Positions 43,430 to 52,400 of a stretch of 64,000 nt of DNA are shown one piece after another. The stretch is taken from NCBI RefSeq assembly GCF_902506165.1, contig NZ_LR733817.1, forward strand, positions 2,573,408-2,637,407, given 5' to 3'. How positions within the stretch are numbered: the stretch's first letter is position 1; each line of letters opens with the position of its first letter. The position numbers and the translations under genes were made by a program. The stretch is from Bosea sp. 29B. GTDB taxonomy: Bacteria; Pseudomonadota; Alphaproteobacteria; Rhizobiales; Beijerinckiaceae. The notes beneath the pieces were generated by a model that was given only the letters and a program-made list of their open reading frames with translations, made no database searches and had not been told where the DNA came from.

Positions 43430-44878
43430 TTAATTCGCCGCGGTCGGCTGCGGCGGTTGTTCTGTCTGCCGCATGGTGATGCGCATCGGCATGCCGCGCC
43501 CTGGGCGCAGCGTGATGCGCTGGACCGGCATCGGCGCCTCTTCGCCAGCATAGTCGAAGCGCAGCCGCCGCAGCAGCGAGGCCAGAACGATCACCGCCTC
43601 GACCATGGCGAATTGCTGGCCGATGCAGATTCTCGGGCCGGCCCCGAAAGGCAGATAGGCATAGCGCGAGATGGCTTCGCGGGCGCCGGGCAGGAAGCGC
43701 TCTGGCCGGAACTGCTCCGGTGCCTGCCAGAGCGTCTCGTGTCGGTGCAGCAGATAGGGCGAGATCACCACCAGCGCACCCTTGGGGATAACGCACGCGC
43801 CCGCCATGTCGTCGGCGAGTGCCGTGCGCGACAGTGACGGCACCGGTGGATAGAGCCGCATCGCCTCCTCGATCACGGCGCGGGTGAGCGCCAGGCGCTC
43901 GCCCGACAGGGCGGCAGCGGCGAGATCCTCGCCGGCGGCGTCGATCTCGGCCTCCACTGCATCGCGCACATCCGGCGCGAGCGATGTGAGATAGAGCGAC
44001 CAGGTCAGGGCGTTGGCGGTCGTCTCATGGCCGGCGCCGATGAAGGTGACGATGTTGGCTCCGACTTCTGCGTCGCTGAGGCCCGTCCCGGTCTCGGGAT
44101 CGCGTGCGGCGAGGAGGGCGTCGAGGAGGTCGGGCTTCTCCGGATGCCAGGTCCCGCCGGCATGCAGCGCCTGCCGTTCCGCGATGATCGCCTTGACCTG
44201 CGCCTCGAAGAACGAGATCGCCGGGCGCGCCATCCAGCGGCCGATCCGCGGCAGCCATGAGGGCGCGCCGAGTACGTCGAGCGGGTCGATCCGCCCTTGC
44301 GTCTCGAAATAGCGGGTCAGGGCCTTGCCGAAGGCCTCGGCGCCGCCGGCGATCGCGTTCGAGAACATCGTCTCGGCCAGGATGTCGTAGGTCACGCGGG
44401 TCATGTCGGCCGATATGTCGACGATGCGCCCGCTGCGCCGGCGCGCCATGCGCATGACGGTCCGTTCGGTCGGAGCCGTCATGCGCTCGGCGAGCGCCGC
44501 GACCCTGCGCGGTGTGAACAGCGGCGCCAGCGTCCGCCGCACCCGCTTCCAGGCCTCGCCCTCTGCCGTCAGCAGGCCTTCGCCGAGACCAGGCGCGAGG
44601 ACGGTGCGCTGCAGGTCGTCCTTGCGGTAATTCGCCGCGTTCTCGACCAGGACATGCCGGACGGCATCCGGGTCGGAGACGACGACGCCATAGCCGAAGA
44701 GGCCCTCGCCGGCGACGATAGGCTCGCGGAAATGGCGGGTGCGCCAGATCGTCAGCGGGTTGCGGCGCAGGCGCAGCAGCAATTCGAGCCGGCCGAACTC
44801 GCGTTCTTCCGGCACGGGGGCGGGCGGGCGGCGTCGACGGGTCTGCGCGGCCGGCATGGCCGCATCCGCTGCGCTCAT
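43430..44878 (-). CDS. Cytochrome P450
   Basis: This heme-thiolate monooxygenase has 482 residues. All signature motifs are present: the I-helix oxygen motif GAGHETTAN near residue 282, ExxR in EEAMRLYPP near 340, and the heme-binding FGAGPRICIGQQF near 425 (Cys ligand). The early WxxR-type segment ENAANYRKDDLQ is also typical. No membrane anchor is seen, so it is probably soluble like most bacterial P450s. The substrate is unknown, and no ferredoxin or reductase gene is adjacent. AAGGAGAG precedes ATG 44878. Confidence 0.95.
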   Translation of the reverse strand: MSAADAAMPAAQTRRRRPPAPVPEEREFGRLELLLRLRRNPLTIWRTRHFREPIVAGEGLFGYGVVVSDPDAVRHVLVENAANYRKDDLQRTVLAPGLGEGLLTAEGEAWKRVRRTLAPLFTPRRVAALAERMTAPTERTVMRMARRRSGRIVDISADMTRVTYDILAETMFSNAIAGGAEAFGKALTRYFETQGRIDPLDVLGAPSWLPRIGRWMARPAISFFEAQVKAIIAERQALHAGGTWHPEKPDLLDALLAARDPETGTGLSDAEVGANIVTFIGAGHETTANALTWSLYLTSLAPDVRDAVEAEIDAAGEDLAAAALSGERLALTRAVIEEAMRLYPPVPSLSRTALADDMAGACVIPKGALVVISPYLLHRHETLWQAPEQFRPERFLPGAREAISRYAYLPFGAGPRICIGQQFAMVEAVIVLASLLRRLRFDYAGEEAPMPVQRITLRPGRGMPMRITMRQTEQPPQPTAAN

Positions 44879-44992
44879 GAGATCTCTCCTTATGGAGACG
44901 ATGAGAGCCGGCCGGTCGGAACCGGCTCTGAGGCAGACAATCTCCTGCCGGTTTCAGGCTTTCCAAAGGCGCAAGCCCCGTGCCAGTCCGAT

Positions 44993-45012
44993 CTGCAATT
45001 GTTGCATTGCAG
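44993..45012. promoter_or_regulatory. Inverted repeat, possible operator
   Basis: Perfect 7-bp arms CTGCAAT / ATTGCAG flank a 6-bp centre, in the 202-bp divergent region between the P450 gene (-) and the small gene at 45081 (+). Its position suits an operator for the P450 promoter, or for both genes. No regulator gene is adjacent. Confidence 0.4.
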
Positions 45013-45030
45013 AGAATAATCCAGGCAATC

Positions 45031-45058
45031 TTGTGCAGTGCACAATAAGTGCTATTTT
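45031..45058 (+). promoter_or_regulatory. Promoter with overlapping palindrome for the 45081 gene
   Basis: A perfect 15-bp palindrome, TTGTGCA-G-TGCACAA (45031-45045), contains a -35-like TTGTGC. It is followed 16 bp later by a -10-like TATTTT at 45053-45058. A repressor binding the palindrome would block RNA polymerase. The gene start is 22 bp further on. Confidence 0.5.
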
Positions 45059-45080
45059 AGGCATCCAAGGAGCCATCGAG

Positions 45081-45362
45081 ATGCCCGAATACAAGAATCC
45101 CCCGCCGCGGATCCTGCGCCCGCGCAAAGAGCTGCCGACCCTCGAAGAGGCGGTGACGGCGGCGCAGTGCATGAGCGATTCGCCGGAGCAGCAGGCCGAG
45201 CTCGCCGCCCAGCTGATGGGCGTTACCGTCGCCGAGGTCGTGCCGCTGATCCGCAAGGCCGCGCATCGCACCACGGTGATGACGCCGAACCGGTCCGTCG
45301 TGGTCGTCCGCCGACCGACCCGCACCTTCTCGCCGCGCCTCGCCGAGGCGATGCGGCGCTGA
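45081..45362 (+). CDS. Small conserved-type protein, 93 residues, unknown
   Basis: The 93-residue protein has a proline/arginine-rich N-terminus (KNPPPRILRPRKELPTLEEA). A short helical middle (AELAAQLMGVTVAEVVPLIRKA) reads like a small helix-turn-helix-like bundle. A basic C-terminus follows (VVVVRRPTRTFSPRLAEAMRR). No family is named. AAGGAG sits 8 bp before ATG 45081 and a strong terminator follows, so it is a self-contained unit. The basic charge and short helix pair would allow nucleic-acid binding, which is speculation. Confidence 0.75.
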   Translation: MPEYKNPPPRILRPRKELPTLEEAVTAAQCMSDSPEQQAELAAQLMGVTVAEVVPLIRKAAHRTTVMTPNRSVVVVRRPTRTFSPRLAEAMRR

Positions 45363-45399
45363 ACGGCGCTGCCGACGACACATTCTTTTCGTATCGGCG

Positions 45400-45431
45400 A
45401 ATGCCGGGGGCCTGGAAAGGCCTCCGGCATT
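45400..45431 (+). terminator. Terminator between the 45081 gene and cueR
   Basis: A 14-bp stem, AATGCCGGGGGCCT / AGGCCTCCGGCATT (one G-T type mismatch), has a GGAA loop. It is followed on the plus strand by TTTTGCTTTG. It ends the 45081 gene and may also serve the convergent copA-cueR transcript. Confidence 0.8.
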
Positions 45432-45446
45432 TTGCTTTGCGGCGTC

Positions 45447-45839
45447 TCAGTTCGGCGAGCCGATCTTGTCGAGGATCGGGCAGTCCGGCCGCTTGTCGCC
45501 ATGGCAATGGCTGGCGAGATGGCGCAGCGTAGCCGCCATCGCCTGCAGCGCCGCGGCCTTCTCTTCCAGCTCCGCGACATGCTTCAGCGCCAGCGTCTTG
45601 ACGTCGGCGCTGGCGCGCGAGCGGTCGCGCCAGAGCGCTAGCAGCGCCCCGGTCTCCTCGACCGAGAAGCCGAGGCTGCGGGCGCGGCGCACGAAGCGCA
45701 GCGTATGGATGTTCGGCTCGGCATAGACCCGGTAGCCTGATTGCGAGCGCGCCGGCGGCTCGATCAGTCCGATCTGCTCGTAATAGCGGATCATCTTGGC
45801 GCTGACGCCGGAGGCTTCGGCTGCTTGTCCGATGTTCAT
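45447..45839 (-). CDS. cueR: CueR-type MerR-family copper-responsive regulator
   Basis: This 130-residue activator has an N-terminal winged helix ([26 protein letters not shown]), a dimerisation coiled coil, and a metal-binding loop [12 protein letters not shown] near residue 112. The two cysteines spaced as in CueR/HmrR indicate Cu(I)/Ag(I) sensing. Its ATG overlaps the copA stop by 4 bp, so it is the second gene of a copA-cueR operon. It is expected to act at the promoter upstream of copA, where a matching operator is found. Confidence 0.93.
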   Translation of the reverse strand: MNIGQAAEASGVSAKMIRYYEQIGLIEPPARSQSGYRVYAEPNIHTLRFVRRARSLGFSVEETGALLALWRDRSRASADVKTLALKHVAELEEKAAALQAMAATLRHLASHCHGDKRPDCPILDKIGSPN

Positions 45840-48367
45840 CCCATCCTCCCGAAGGCCGGGGCCGAGTTCGGCGCCGTGGTGATGTCCTGCCGCGCCGCAA
45901 AGCGGCGCAGCCTTAATGCATTTGCCAGCACGCTGACGCTGGAGAAGGCCATGGCGAAGCTGGCGAAGACCGGCGACATCAATACGCCCCAGAGCGGATA
46001 GAGCGCGCCGGCCGCGACCGGGATCAGCAGCACATTATAGCCGAAGGCCCAGCCGAGGTTCTGGCGGATATTGGTCATCGTCGCCTTGGACAGGCTGATC
46101 GCTTCCGGCACGTGACGCAGATCGCCCGAGATCAGAACGATGTCGGCGCTCTCGATGGCGATGTCGGTGCCGGCGCCCATGGCGATGCCGATATCGGCCT
46201 GGGCCAGGGCCGGCGCGTCGTTGATGCCGTCGCCGACGAAGGCGACCTTGTTGCCGCCGCCTTGAAGCCGCCCAACGATCGCCGCCTTGTCGGTCGGCAG
46301 CACCTCGGCCTCGACCGCGTCGATGCCGAGCCGGGCTGCGATCGCCTCGGCGGTGGCGCGGTTGTCGCCGGTCACCATGACGATGCGCAGGCCGAGCGCC
46401 TTCAGGGCGGCGATCGCGGCCGAACTCCCCGGCTTGACCTGATCGGCCACGGCGACAAGGCCGGCGATGCTGCCGTCGACCGCAACATAAAGCGGGCTTT
46501 CGCCGTCGCGAGCCGAGGCCGCAGCCTTCTCTGCGAAAATCCCTGTGGGGACGCCGCGCTCCGCCATCAGCCGGGCCGAGCCGACCAGGACCTCGTGCCC
46601 CTCGACCCGGGCCGAGATACCGAGACCGGGCTCGGCCGTGAAGTCGACGGCCGGGGCGAGCTTGAGGCCGCGCCGCTTCGCCTCGGCGACGATCGCCTCG
46701 GCGGAGGGGTGCTCGGAGGCGCTTTCCGCCGATGCGGCGAGGCGCAGGGCATCCTCCTCGGCCAAGCCTTCGGCCGCGACGAAGCGCGTCACCTCGGGCC
46801 GGCCCTTGGTCAATGTTCCCGTCTTGTCGAAGGCGATGGTCGAAACCTCGCTCAGACCCTGCAGCGCTGCGCCCTGGCGGAACAGGATGCCGAGCTCGGC
46901 GGCGCGGCCGGTGCCGACCATGATCGAGGTTGGCGTCGCCAGGCCCATGGCGCAGGGGCAGGCGACGATCAGCACTGCGACGGCGTTGACCAGGGCATAG
47001 GTCAAAGCGGGCGAGGGGCCGAAGACGAGCCAGGCCGCGAAGGTCAGCAAGGCGACGGCGATCACCGCCGGCACGAACCAGTTGGTGACGCGGTCGACCA
47101 ACGCCTGGATCGGCAGCTTGGCGCCCTGCGCCTGCTCGACCATGCGCAGGATCTGGGCGAGCAGGGTGTCCGCGCCGACTTTCTCCGCCCGGAAGCGCAG
47201 CGCGCCGTTGCGGTTGATGGTGCCGCCGATCACGCTGGCGCCGACGCTCTTGTGGGCGGGGGCGGGTTCGCCGGTCACCATGGCTTCGTCGACATAGGAC
47301 GCGCCTTCGACGACCTCGCCGTCGACCGGGATCTTCTCGCCAGGTCGCACCAGCACGAGGTCGCCGACCCGGACATGCTCGATCGCGATCTCGCTCTCGA
47401 CGCCGTCGCGCAGCACGCGGGCCGAACGCGCCTGCAATTGCACCAGCCGCTTGATGGCCTCACTGGTCCGGCCCTTGGCGCGGGCCTCGAACCAGCGCCC
47501 GAGCAGGATCAGGGTGACGATCACCGCTCCCGTCTCGAAATAGGTGTAGTCCGTGCCCGCTGGCAGCCAGTCCGGCGTGAAGGTCGCGACGACCGAATAG
47601 GCATAGGCCGCGCCGGCGCCGAGCATGACCAGCGCGTTCATGTCGGGGGCGCCGCGCAGCAGAGCCGGCCAGCCCTTCAGGAAGAAGCGCAGGCCCGGCC
47701 CGAACAGCACGATGGTGGTGAGGCCGAAGGCGATCAGTTTCAGCACGAAGGCGTCGATGCGGGCATAGAGCCAGTGATGGAAGACCTCGCTCAGATGCGG
47801 CCCCATCTCGAGCACCAGTAGCGGCAGCGTCCCCAGTGCCGCGACGACGACGGCGCGGAAGAGGGCGGTCTGCTCGGCCTCGCGGCGGGCGGCGGCATCG
47901 CTCTCGTCGCTGCGTCCCTCGTCGAGGGGCTTGGCCTCGTAGCCCGCGGCCGCGACGGCGGCGACGAGCGCCGGCACAATGCCGGCATCTGCGGCCCGGA
48001 CGGTCGCCCGTTCGGTCGCGAGATTGACCTCGGCGCTCAAGACGCCCGGCACCGTGTGCAAGGCCTTCTCGACCCGGCCGACGCAGGAGGCGCAGGTCAT
48101 GCCGGTGATCGCCAGTGCGATCGTCGTTGCGCCCGGCTCGTAGCCTGCGCCGCGGATCGCATCGGCCACCGCTTCGGCGCTGCCGCCGGCCAGCGTCACC
48201 CGAGCCTTGCCGGTCGCAAGGTTGACCGCGGCTCCGTTCACGCCGGGAACGGCTGAGATCGCCTTTTCCACGCGCCCGACACAGGACGCGCAGGTCATCC
48301 CGTCGACCGGGATATCGATCACGCTATGCCCGGTCTCGGGCCCTTCATGCTTCACATGCATCGTCAT
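45836..48367 (-). CDS. copA: Cu(I)-exporting P1B-type ATPase CopA
   Basis: This 843-residue inner-membrane pump exports monovalent copper. Two N-terminal heavy-metal-associated domains each carry [14 protein letters not shown] (near residues 23 and 88). The membrane copper site is [12 protein letters not shown] near residue 465. The phosphorylation site is [11 protein letters not shown] near 508, and the hinge is [17 protein letters not shown] near 705. The [14 protein letters not shown] leader is His-containing. It is overlapped by cueR at its end and preceded by a CueR-type operator. Confidence 0.96.
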   Translation of the reverse strand: MTMHVKHEGPETGHSVIDIPVDGMTCASCVGRVEKAISAVPGVNGAAVNLATGKARVTLAGGSAEAVADAIRGAGYEPGATTIALAITGMTCASCVGRVEKALHTVPGVLSAEVNLATERATVRAADAGIVPALVAAVAAAGYEAKPLDEGRSDESDAAARREAEQTALFRAVVVAALGTLPLLVLEMGPHLSEVFHHWLYARIDAFVLKLIAFGLTTIVLFGPGLRFFLKGWPALLRGAPDMNALVMLGAGAAYAYSVVATFTPDWLPAGTDYTYFETGAVIVTLILLGRWFEARAKGRTSEAIKRLVQLQARSARVLRDGVESEIAIEHVRVGDLVLVRPGEKIPVDGEVVEGASYVDEAMVTGEPAPAHKSVGASVIGGTINRNGALRFRAEKVGADTLLAQILRMVEQAQGAKLPIQALVDRVTNWFVPAVIAVALLTFAAWLVFGPSPALTYALVNAVAVLIVACPCAMGLATPTSIMVGTGRAAELGILFRQGAALQGLSEVSTIAFDKTGTLTKGRPEVTRFVAAEGLAEEDALRLAASAESASEHPSAEAIVAEAKRRGLKLAPAVDFTAEPGLGISARVEGHEVLVGSARLMAERGVPTGIFAEKAAASARDGESPLYVAVDGSIAGLVAVADQVKPGSSAAIAALKALGLRIVMVTGDNRATAEAIAARLGIDAVEAEVLPTDKAAIVGRLQGGGNKVAFVGDGINDAPALAQADIGIAMGAGTDIAIESADIVLISGDLRHVPEAISLSKATMTNIRQNLGWAFGYNVLLIPVAAGALYPLWGVLMSPVFASFAMAFSSVSVLANALRLRRFAARQDITTAPNSAPAFGRMG

Positions 48368-48398
48368 GACGCATCACCTTCCTTGTCTCGTTGGAAGA

Positions 48399-48429
48399 TG
48401 GCTACACCTTCCCATCATGGGAAGGTCAA
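48399..48429 (-). promoter_or_regulatory. CueR-type operator and promoter of copA
   Basis: A perfect palindrome with 10-bp arms ACCTTCCCAT / ATGGGAAGGT around a single C lies at 48406-48426. On the minus strand it sits between -35 TTGACC (48429-48424) and -10 TAGCCA (48404-48399). The spacing is 19 bp, the long spacer characteristic of MerR-family activated promoters. It lies about 30 bp upstream of the copA ATG. Confidence 0.92.
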
Positions 48430-48551
48430 GCGGTTGTTTTTTAGGTGCCCGTCCTGGTTCGATCGGCGGCCCGCGAGGCAGAAACCGGGTGTCGCGAGCC
48501 GAGGCTTGCGCGTTCCATCGCCGTCGACAAGGCCAGCGAAGGACGTAGATC

Positions 48552-49292
48552 ATGGCGGCGACGGCGGCTTCGGGCTCGAGAATGCAGACGATGGACGGGC
48601 GCGTGGCGGCGCTCGACTGGCCGCGGATCGGGAGCGAGCTCGACGAGCACGGTGTCGGCCTGACCGGGCCGCTGCTCGACGCCGGCGCCTGCGCTGCGCT
48701 ACGCGCGCTCTATGATGAGCCCAGCCATTTCCGCAGCCGTATCGTCATGGCCCGCCATGGCTTCGGTCGCGGCGAATATCAGTACTTCGCCCACCCGCTT
48801 CCCGATGTGATCGCGGCGCTGCGCCCGTTGATCTATGCCCGCCTCGCACCGATCGCCAATCGCTGGAATGCGGCGCTGGGCATCGCCCAGCGCTATCCGG
48901 ACGCGCTCGACGACTTCCTCGCGCTCTGTCATGCGCAAGGCCAGCAGCGGCCGACGCCGCTGCTGCTGAAATATGGCGCGGGTGACTACAACTGCCTGCA
49001 CCAGGACCTTTATGGCGACCTGTTCTTCCCCTTCCAGATGGTGATCCTGCTCTCCGAGCCGGGGAAGGATTTCGCCGGTGGAGAGTTCACTCTGGTCGAG
49101 CAGCGCCCGCGCATGCAGTCCCGGCCCGAGGTGGTGCCGCTGCGGCAGGGCGAGGCTGCGATCTTTGCCGTGCAGCACCGGCCGGTGCAGGGAACGCGCG
49201 GAACTTATCGCGTCAATCTGCGCCACGGCGTCAGCCGGGTGCGCTCGGGCGAGCGCTATACGACCGGGCTGATCTTCCACGATGCGCGCTGA
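48552..49292 (+). CDS. 2OG-Fe(II) oxygenase family protein
   Basis: The 246-residue protein has an iron ligand HxD in NCLHQDLYGDLFFPFQ near residue 155 and a distal FAVQHRPV...YRVNLRHGVSRVRSG block. The latter supplies the second His and the Arg that binds 2-oxoglutarate. This layout fits the PF09859-type oxygenases annotated as acting on damaged nucleic acid; the substrate is not shown by sequence. GAAGGA precedes ATG 48552; ATG 48576 is an alternative start. It is transcribed away from copA. Confidence 0.85.
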   Translation: MAATAASGSRMQTMDGRVAALDWPRIGSELDEHGVGLTGPLLDAGACAALRALYDEPSHFRSRIVMARHGFGRGEYQYFAHPLPDVIAALRPLIYARLAPIANRWNAALGIAQRYPDALDDFLALCHAQGQQRPTPLLLKYGAGDYNCLHQDLYGDLFFPFQMVILLSEPGKDFAGGEFTLVEQRPRMQSRPEVVPLRQGEAAIFAVQHRPVQGTRGTYRVNLRHGVSRVRSGERYTTGLIFHDAR

Positions 49293-49301
49293 ACCAGGCG
49301 G

Positions 49302-49766
49302 TCAGGGCGCCGTGAATCTCAGATCGCGGAGGATCGCGCCGAGCGCAGGTTCGTCGACGAGATCGGCCGCATCGGCCTGGGTGAACCATTGGCAGCGACG
49401 CTGGTCCTGCTCGGGCCAGGTCGGAAGCTGCTCCTTCACCGCGAGCAGATAAAGCCTGACCTTGCACAATACGAAATCGCGGGTGCGCCGCTTCCAGTAG
49501 GTATAACGGCCGACGGGCTTCTTGCCGACTTCGCCGAGGAGCCCGGCTTCTTCCATGGCTTCGCGCGCGGCGGCTTCATAGCCTTTCAGCCCGCGGATCG
49601 GCCAGCCTTTCGGCACGATCCAGCGCTGCGTCTCGCGCGTCGTCACCAGCATGATCTCGACAGCACCGTCCGGCCGGTGCCGATACGGTATCGCGCCGAT
49701 CTGAACTTTTGGCTCGCCCGCCTTCTTTCCGACGGTCGCCTTCGCTGTCCTTGCCGACTTCCCCAT
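49302..49766 (-). CDS. Nudix hydrolase
   Basis: This Nudix-fold pyrophosphohydrolase has 154 residues. ATG 49766 is preceded by GGAGGG. The Nudix box is PKGWPIRGLKGYEAAAREAMEEAGLLG near residues 60-86; the REAMEEAG metal-binding core is intact. The first box glutamate is replaced by Leu, as in some related bacterial sequences. A basic lysine-rich leader (KSARTAKATVGKKAGEP) precedes the domain. The likely relatives act on diphosphoinositol or dinucleoside polyphosphates; the substrate is undetermined. It converges on the 2OG oxygenase gene, 9 bp apart. Confidence 0.88.
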   Translation of the reverse strand: MGKSARTAKATVGKKAGEPKVQIGAIPYRHRPDGAVEIMLVTTRETQRWIVPKGWPIRGLKGYEAAAREAMEEAGLLGEVGKKPVGRYTYWKRRTRDFVLCKVRLYLLAVKEQLPTWPEQDQRRCQWFTQADAADLVDEPALGAILRDLRFTAP

Positions 49767-49929
49767 GCGCCCTCCGGCGGCACCATATGGTGATTCGGGG
49801 GGCTGCTCGCCAGTCAAATTTGTAGCCGGCAATGCTTTCGAGCATGCCTCGCCGGCAGCGAGCCGGTGCGGAGGCTTCTTCCGGGCCGGCATTTTCCTGT
49901 CCTGGAAGCGGTGATACCGGCGCCATAAC

Positions 49930-49963
49930 GGGCGGCGCCGGCGTCCTTGAGCCGGCACCGCCC
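49930..49963 (-). terminator. GC-rich hairpin after the cytochrome c gene
   Basis: Thirteen-base-pair arms (GGGCGGCGCCGGC / GCCGGCACCGCCC, one mismatch) flank an 8-nt loop, 35 bp past the stop of the minus-strand cytochrome gene. Only a short T-run follows, so termination is likely but not certain. Confidence 0.5.
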
Positions 49964-49997
49964 ATCACAAACCGGAGCGGCGGGCCTTGATGGTCTC

Positions 49998-50387
49998 TCA
50001 GAGCTTCTTGCCGTCCTTGCCGAACTGCTTGAGGAAGGCGGTGAGATCGGCGATTTCCTTGTCGTTCTTGATGCCGGCGAAGATCATCTTGGTGCCGGGG
50101 ATCTTGGCCTTCGGATCCTTGATGTATTCGGCGAAGACCGCCTCGTCCCAGGTGATGTTGGCGCCTTTGTTGGCGGTCGAATAGCTGTAGCCCTCGACCT
50201 CGCCGGTATGGCGCCCGAACAGCCCGTTGAGCTGCGGGCCGACCAGGTTCTTGGCGCCTTCGCCGATCTGGTGGCAGGCCCGGCACTTGTTCCACGAACG
50301 CTCGCCGGCCGAGACGTCCTGCGCCCGGGCGGGGGAGGCAGCCATCGCGGCAAGGGCGAGCAGGGTAGCGCTGGCAATCAGTCTCAT
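49998..50387 (-). CDS. Class I c-type cytochrome (c2/c550-like)
   Basis: The 129-residue periplasmic electron carrier has a signal peptide (ATLLALAAMAASPARAQ). The heme-attachment motif is KCRACHQIG near residue 35, followed by VGPQLNGLFGR. The axial Met lies in PGTKMIFAGIKN near residue 100. The C-terminal helix is ADLTAFLKQFG. All fit mitochondrial-like cytochrome c2. It could shuttle electrons between the bc1 complex and an oxidase. It stands alone, with no oxidase genes adjacent. Confidence 0.93.
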   Translation of the reverse strand: MRLIASATLLALAAMAASPARAQDVSAGERSWNKCRACHQIGEGAKNLVGPQLNGLFGRHTGEVEGYSYSTANKGANITWDEAVFAEYIKDPKAKIPGTKMIFAGIKNDKEIADLTAFLKQFGKDGKKL

Positions 50388-50469
50388 CGGGCGTCTCTCC
50401 TAGCTTAGACTCCTTCTGAGATAGCGCAGCCCGCTCCTTTGGATACAGGGGCAGTTCGTCGCGGTGGCG

Positions 50470-51342
50470 CTACAGCGCCCCGATCCACTCGGCGACGTTG
50501 GCAGTGAAGGCGTCGGGGCGGGAGATCGGGAAGAAGTGTCCGCCGGTATCGAGCAGCGTCTTGCGCGCTCCGGGCATGGCGGCGGCGAGCTCCTCCTGCA
50601 GGAAGGCGGGCACGATCATGTCGTCGCGCGTGCCGAGGATCAGGGTCGGCGGGGCAAGCTCCCCGGCCCAGGCCGAGGCGTCGAAGGCACGCAGCGCGTC
50701 GATGCGTTCGCGCACCACCTGCTTCGCTTCGGGGGTGTCGGGCGCGGTCGCGACGGCGGCCTCATAGACGCTCCAATGCGCCTCGAGCCATGTCGGCGGA
50801 TAGGCCATTAGCGCTGCGGTCGCCGCATAGGCGCGCGGGTGCTGATCGAGGATGGCAAGGCGGGTCTCGAACAGCGCGGTCATGTAGCGGTTCTGCTTCA
50901 GCCAGCTGCCGCTGAGGATCAGCCCGTCGAGCCGCTCCGGCGCCTGATGCGCCAGCGCAAGGCCGATACAGCCACCGGTCGAGTGTCCGAGCACGGTGGC
51001 GCGTTCGACGCCGGCCGCATCGAGCACGGCGAGGCAATCTCTCGCCAGTTGGTCAATCGTGCAGGGCGCGCTGCCGCGATCGCTGGCGCCGATGCCACGC
51101 TGATCGAAGCGCACGACCTGGAAGGAGCGCGCGAGCGTCGCTGCATTGTCGTCCCAGAACGCGGCGCTACCAGCGAGCCCGCTGACCAGCAGTACGGGGC
51201 GGCCCTGGCCCTGCGACAACGCACGCAGCACGGCGCCATCAGGCAGCCTCACCTTGAATTCGCCGCTGACCGCGACTCCATCGGCTGCGTTGGTCGGAGC
51301 CGCATTGGAAGGATCGTTCTGGTGCCGTCGCGCTGGTGTCAT
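50470..51342 (-). CDS. Alpha/beta hydrolase
   Basis: This 290-residue alpha/beta-hydrolase-fold enzyme has an oxyanion region LLVSGLAGSAAFWDD near residue 53 and a nucleophile elbow VLGHSTGGCIGLA near residue 117. A C-terminal GGHFFPISRPDAF supplies the catalytic His. It is similar in layout to 3-oxoadipate enol-lactonases and related esterases; the substrate is unknown. The N-terminal 25 residues are disordered, so the true start could be downstream (MTPARRHQND is chosen as first ATG). It is 83 bp upstream of the cytochrome gene. Confidence 0.85.
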   Translation of the reverse strand: MTPARRHQNDPSNAAPTNAADGVAVSGEFKVRLPDGAVLRALSQGQGRPVLLVSGLAGSAAFWDDNAATLARSFQVVRFDQRGIGASDRGSAPCTIDQLARDCLAVLDAAGVERATVLGHSTGGCIGLALAHQAPERLDGLILSGSWLKQNRYMTALFETRLAILDQHPRAYAATAALMAYPPTWLEAHWSVYEAAVATAPDTPEAKQVVRERIDALRAFDASAWAGELAPPTLILGTRDDMIVPAFLQEELAAAMPGARKTLLDTGGHFFPISRPDAFTANVAEWIGAL

Positions 51343-51676
51343 GGCTATCTGTCCTCTTGCGCGGGAAGGCCGGCTGCCGGAAGGCTGGCTGATTGTCGGG
51401 GGATGAAAGCGGGATCATTCGGCGCGCATGCAAACGGCGCCTTGATCTGGATCATCGATGTCGTCCGCCGCTGCGGCCCGGATACGGTGCCGAACGGGAC
51501 GGTCCTGCTGGCGGCTTGCCCTGCCATGCCGACCTCCCTTGCGTTTCCCCATGCGACTGATCGTGCCGCTGAGGCGGTGTTGTCCAGCCGCCTTTGTTCA
51601 TGGCAGCATTGGCTTAGACGCAGATCGGCCTATTGGAAAAGAGCGTTGTTATGCGCCATGTGCATGGCGGTGCGGG
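51343..51676. other. Intergenic region (334 bp), no gene
   Basis: No gene is supported. The region holds the promoter of the alpha/beta hydrolase. Near its right edge (51654-51669), just past the end of the XRE-cupin gene, is the palindrome CGCCATG-TG-CATGGCG. It shares the core CATGTGCATG with the palindrome on the other side of that gene. Confidence 0.5.
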
Positions 51677-52264
51677 CTACAGGCAGTTGACCCAGAGCAC
51701 GCGGGTGATGCCGTCGTGCTGATTGGCGAAGCGATGCGGCCGCGAGGAGAGGAAGCGGAAGCTGTCGCCCTCGCGCATGACCCAGTTCTCGTTCTCGACA
51801 TTGAGCAGCATGGCGCCGCTGAGCACGAGGCCGGCTTCCTCGCCATGATGGATGTAGTGCTCGTCGCCGGTGCTGGCACCAGGCTCCATCTCGACGATGA
51901 AGAGGTTGAGCTTGGCGCCTTCCGCTTGCGGGGTCAGCAGCTGCTTGCGGATGCCGGAGCGCCAGAGCTGCAATTCGCCGCGGTCCGACTGGCGCACGAT
52001 GGTGGCGGTCGGGTCGACCTGCCGCTGATCGGTCGGGAAGAGCTCGGAGATTGCGGTGCCGAGCGCGTCGGCGACAGCGGCGAGCACGCGCAGCGTCGGC
52101 GAGGACAGGCCGCGCTCGATCTGGCTGAGGAAGCCGATCGACAGTCCGGTGCGGCTCGCAAGCTCTTCCAGCGACAGCCGGCGCGCACGCCGGAGCTGGC
52201 GCAGCCGCGCCCCGATCTCACGATCGACATGCAGATGCGGCAGGTCGGCGGCAGGCAGGCTCAT
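51677..52264 (-). CDS. XRE-family regulator with C-terminal cupin domain
   Basis: From ATG 52264 (AAGGA 7 bp upstream) the protein has 195 residues. An N-terminal helix-turn-helix (about 15-70: RLSLEELASRTGLSIGFLSQIERG) is joined to a cupin sensor (about 115-190: NLFIVEMEPGAST, HHGEEAGLVLSG, WVMREGDSFRF). This is the layout of PuuR and similar regulators of polyamine or amino-acid catabolism. It is divergent from the amino-acid ABC transporter operon. Two related palindromes lie in between, so self-regulation and control of that operon are likely. Confidence 0.92.
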   Translation of the reverse strand: MSLPAADLPHLHVDREIGARLRQLRRARRLSLEELASRTGLSIGFLSQIERGLSSPTLRVLAAVADALGTAISELFPTDQRQVDPTATIVRQSDRGELQLWRSGIRKQLLTPQAEGAKLNLFIVEMEPGASTGDEHYIHHGEEAGLVLSGAMLLNVENENWVMREGDSFRFLSSRPHRFANQHDGITRVLWVNCL

Positions 52265-52284
52265 CGCGATTCCTTCTTGGCCTA

Positions 52285-52349
52285 TTTCATGTGCATGAAA
52301 ATCGCTTGCCGGCAAGATCGTCCTATGCTCGTATCTTCATACTCATGAA
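52285..52349. promoter_or_regulatory. Paired operator-like palindromes between the regulator and the ABC operon
   Basis: TTTCATG-TG-CATGAAA (52285-52300) is a perfect palindrome with a TG centre. A second, imperfect copy, TTCAT-ACTC-ATGAA, lies at 52336-52349. Their centres are about 50 bp apart, near five helical turns. They lie in the 136-bp region between the XRE-cupin gene (-) and the binding-protein gene (+), overlapping the likely promoters. Confidence 0.7.
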
Positions 52350-52400
52350 AATATGAGCCGACGCCTCACCGGGCGTACGGACAAATGAGGGGACATTGCC

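Noticed and set aside
49302..49766. Inactive Nudix protein because the first box glutamate is Leu
   Set aside because: The REAMEEAG metal-binding core is intact, and related bacterial sequences share a KGWPxKGLK form, so activity is likely.
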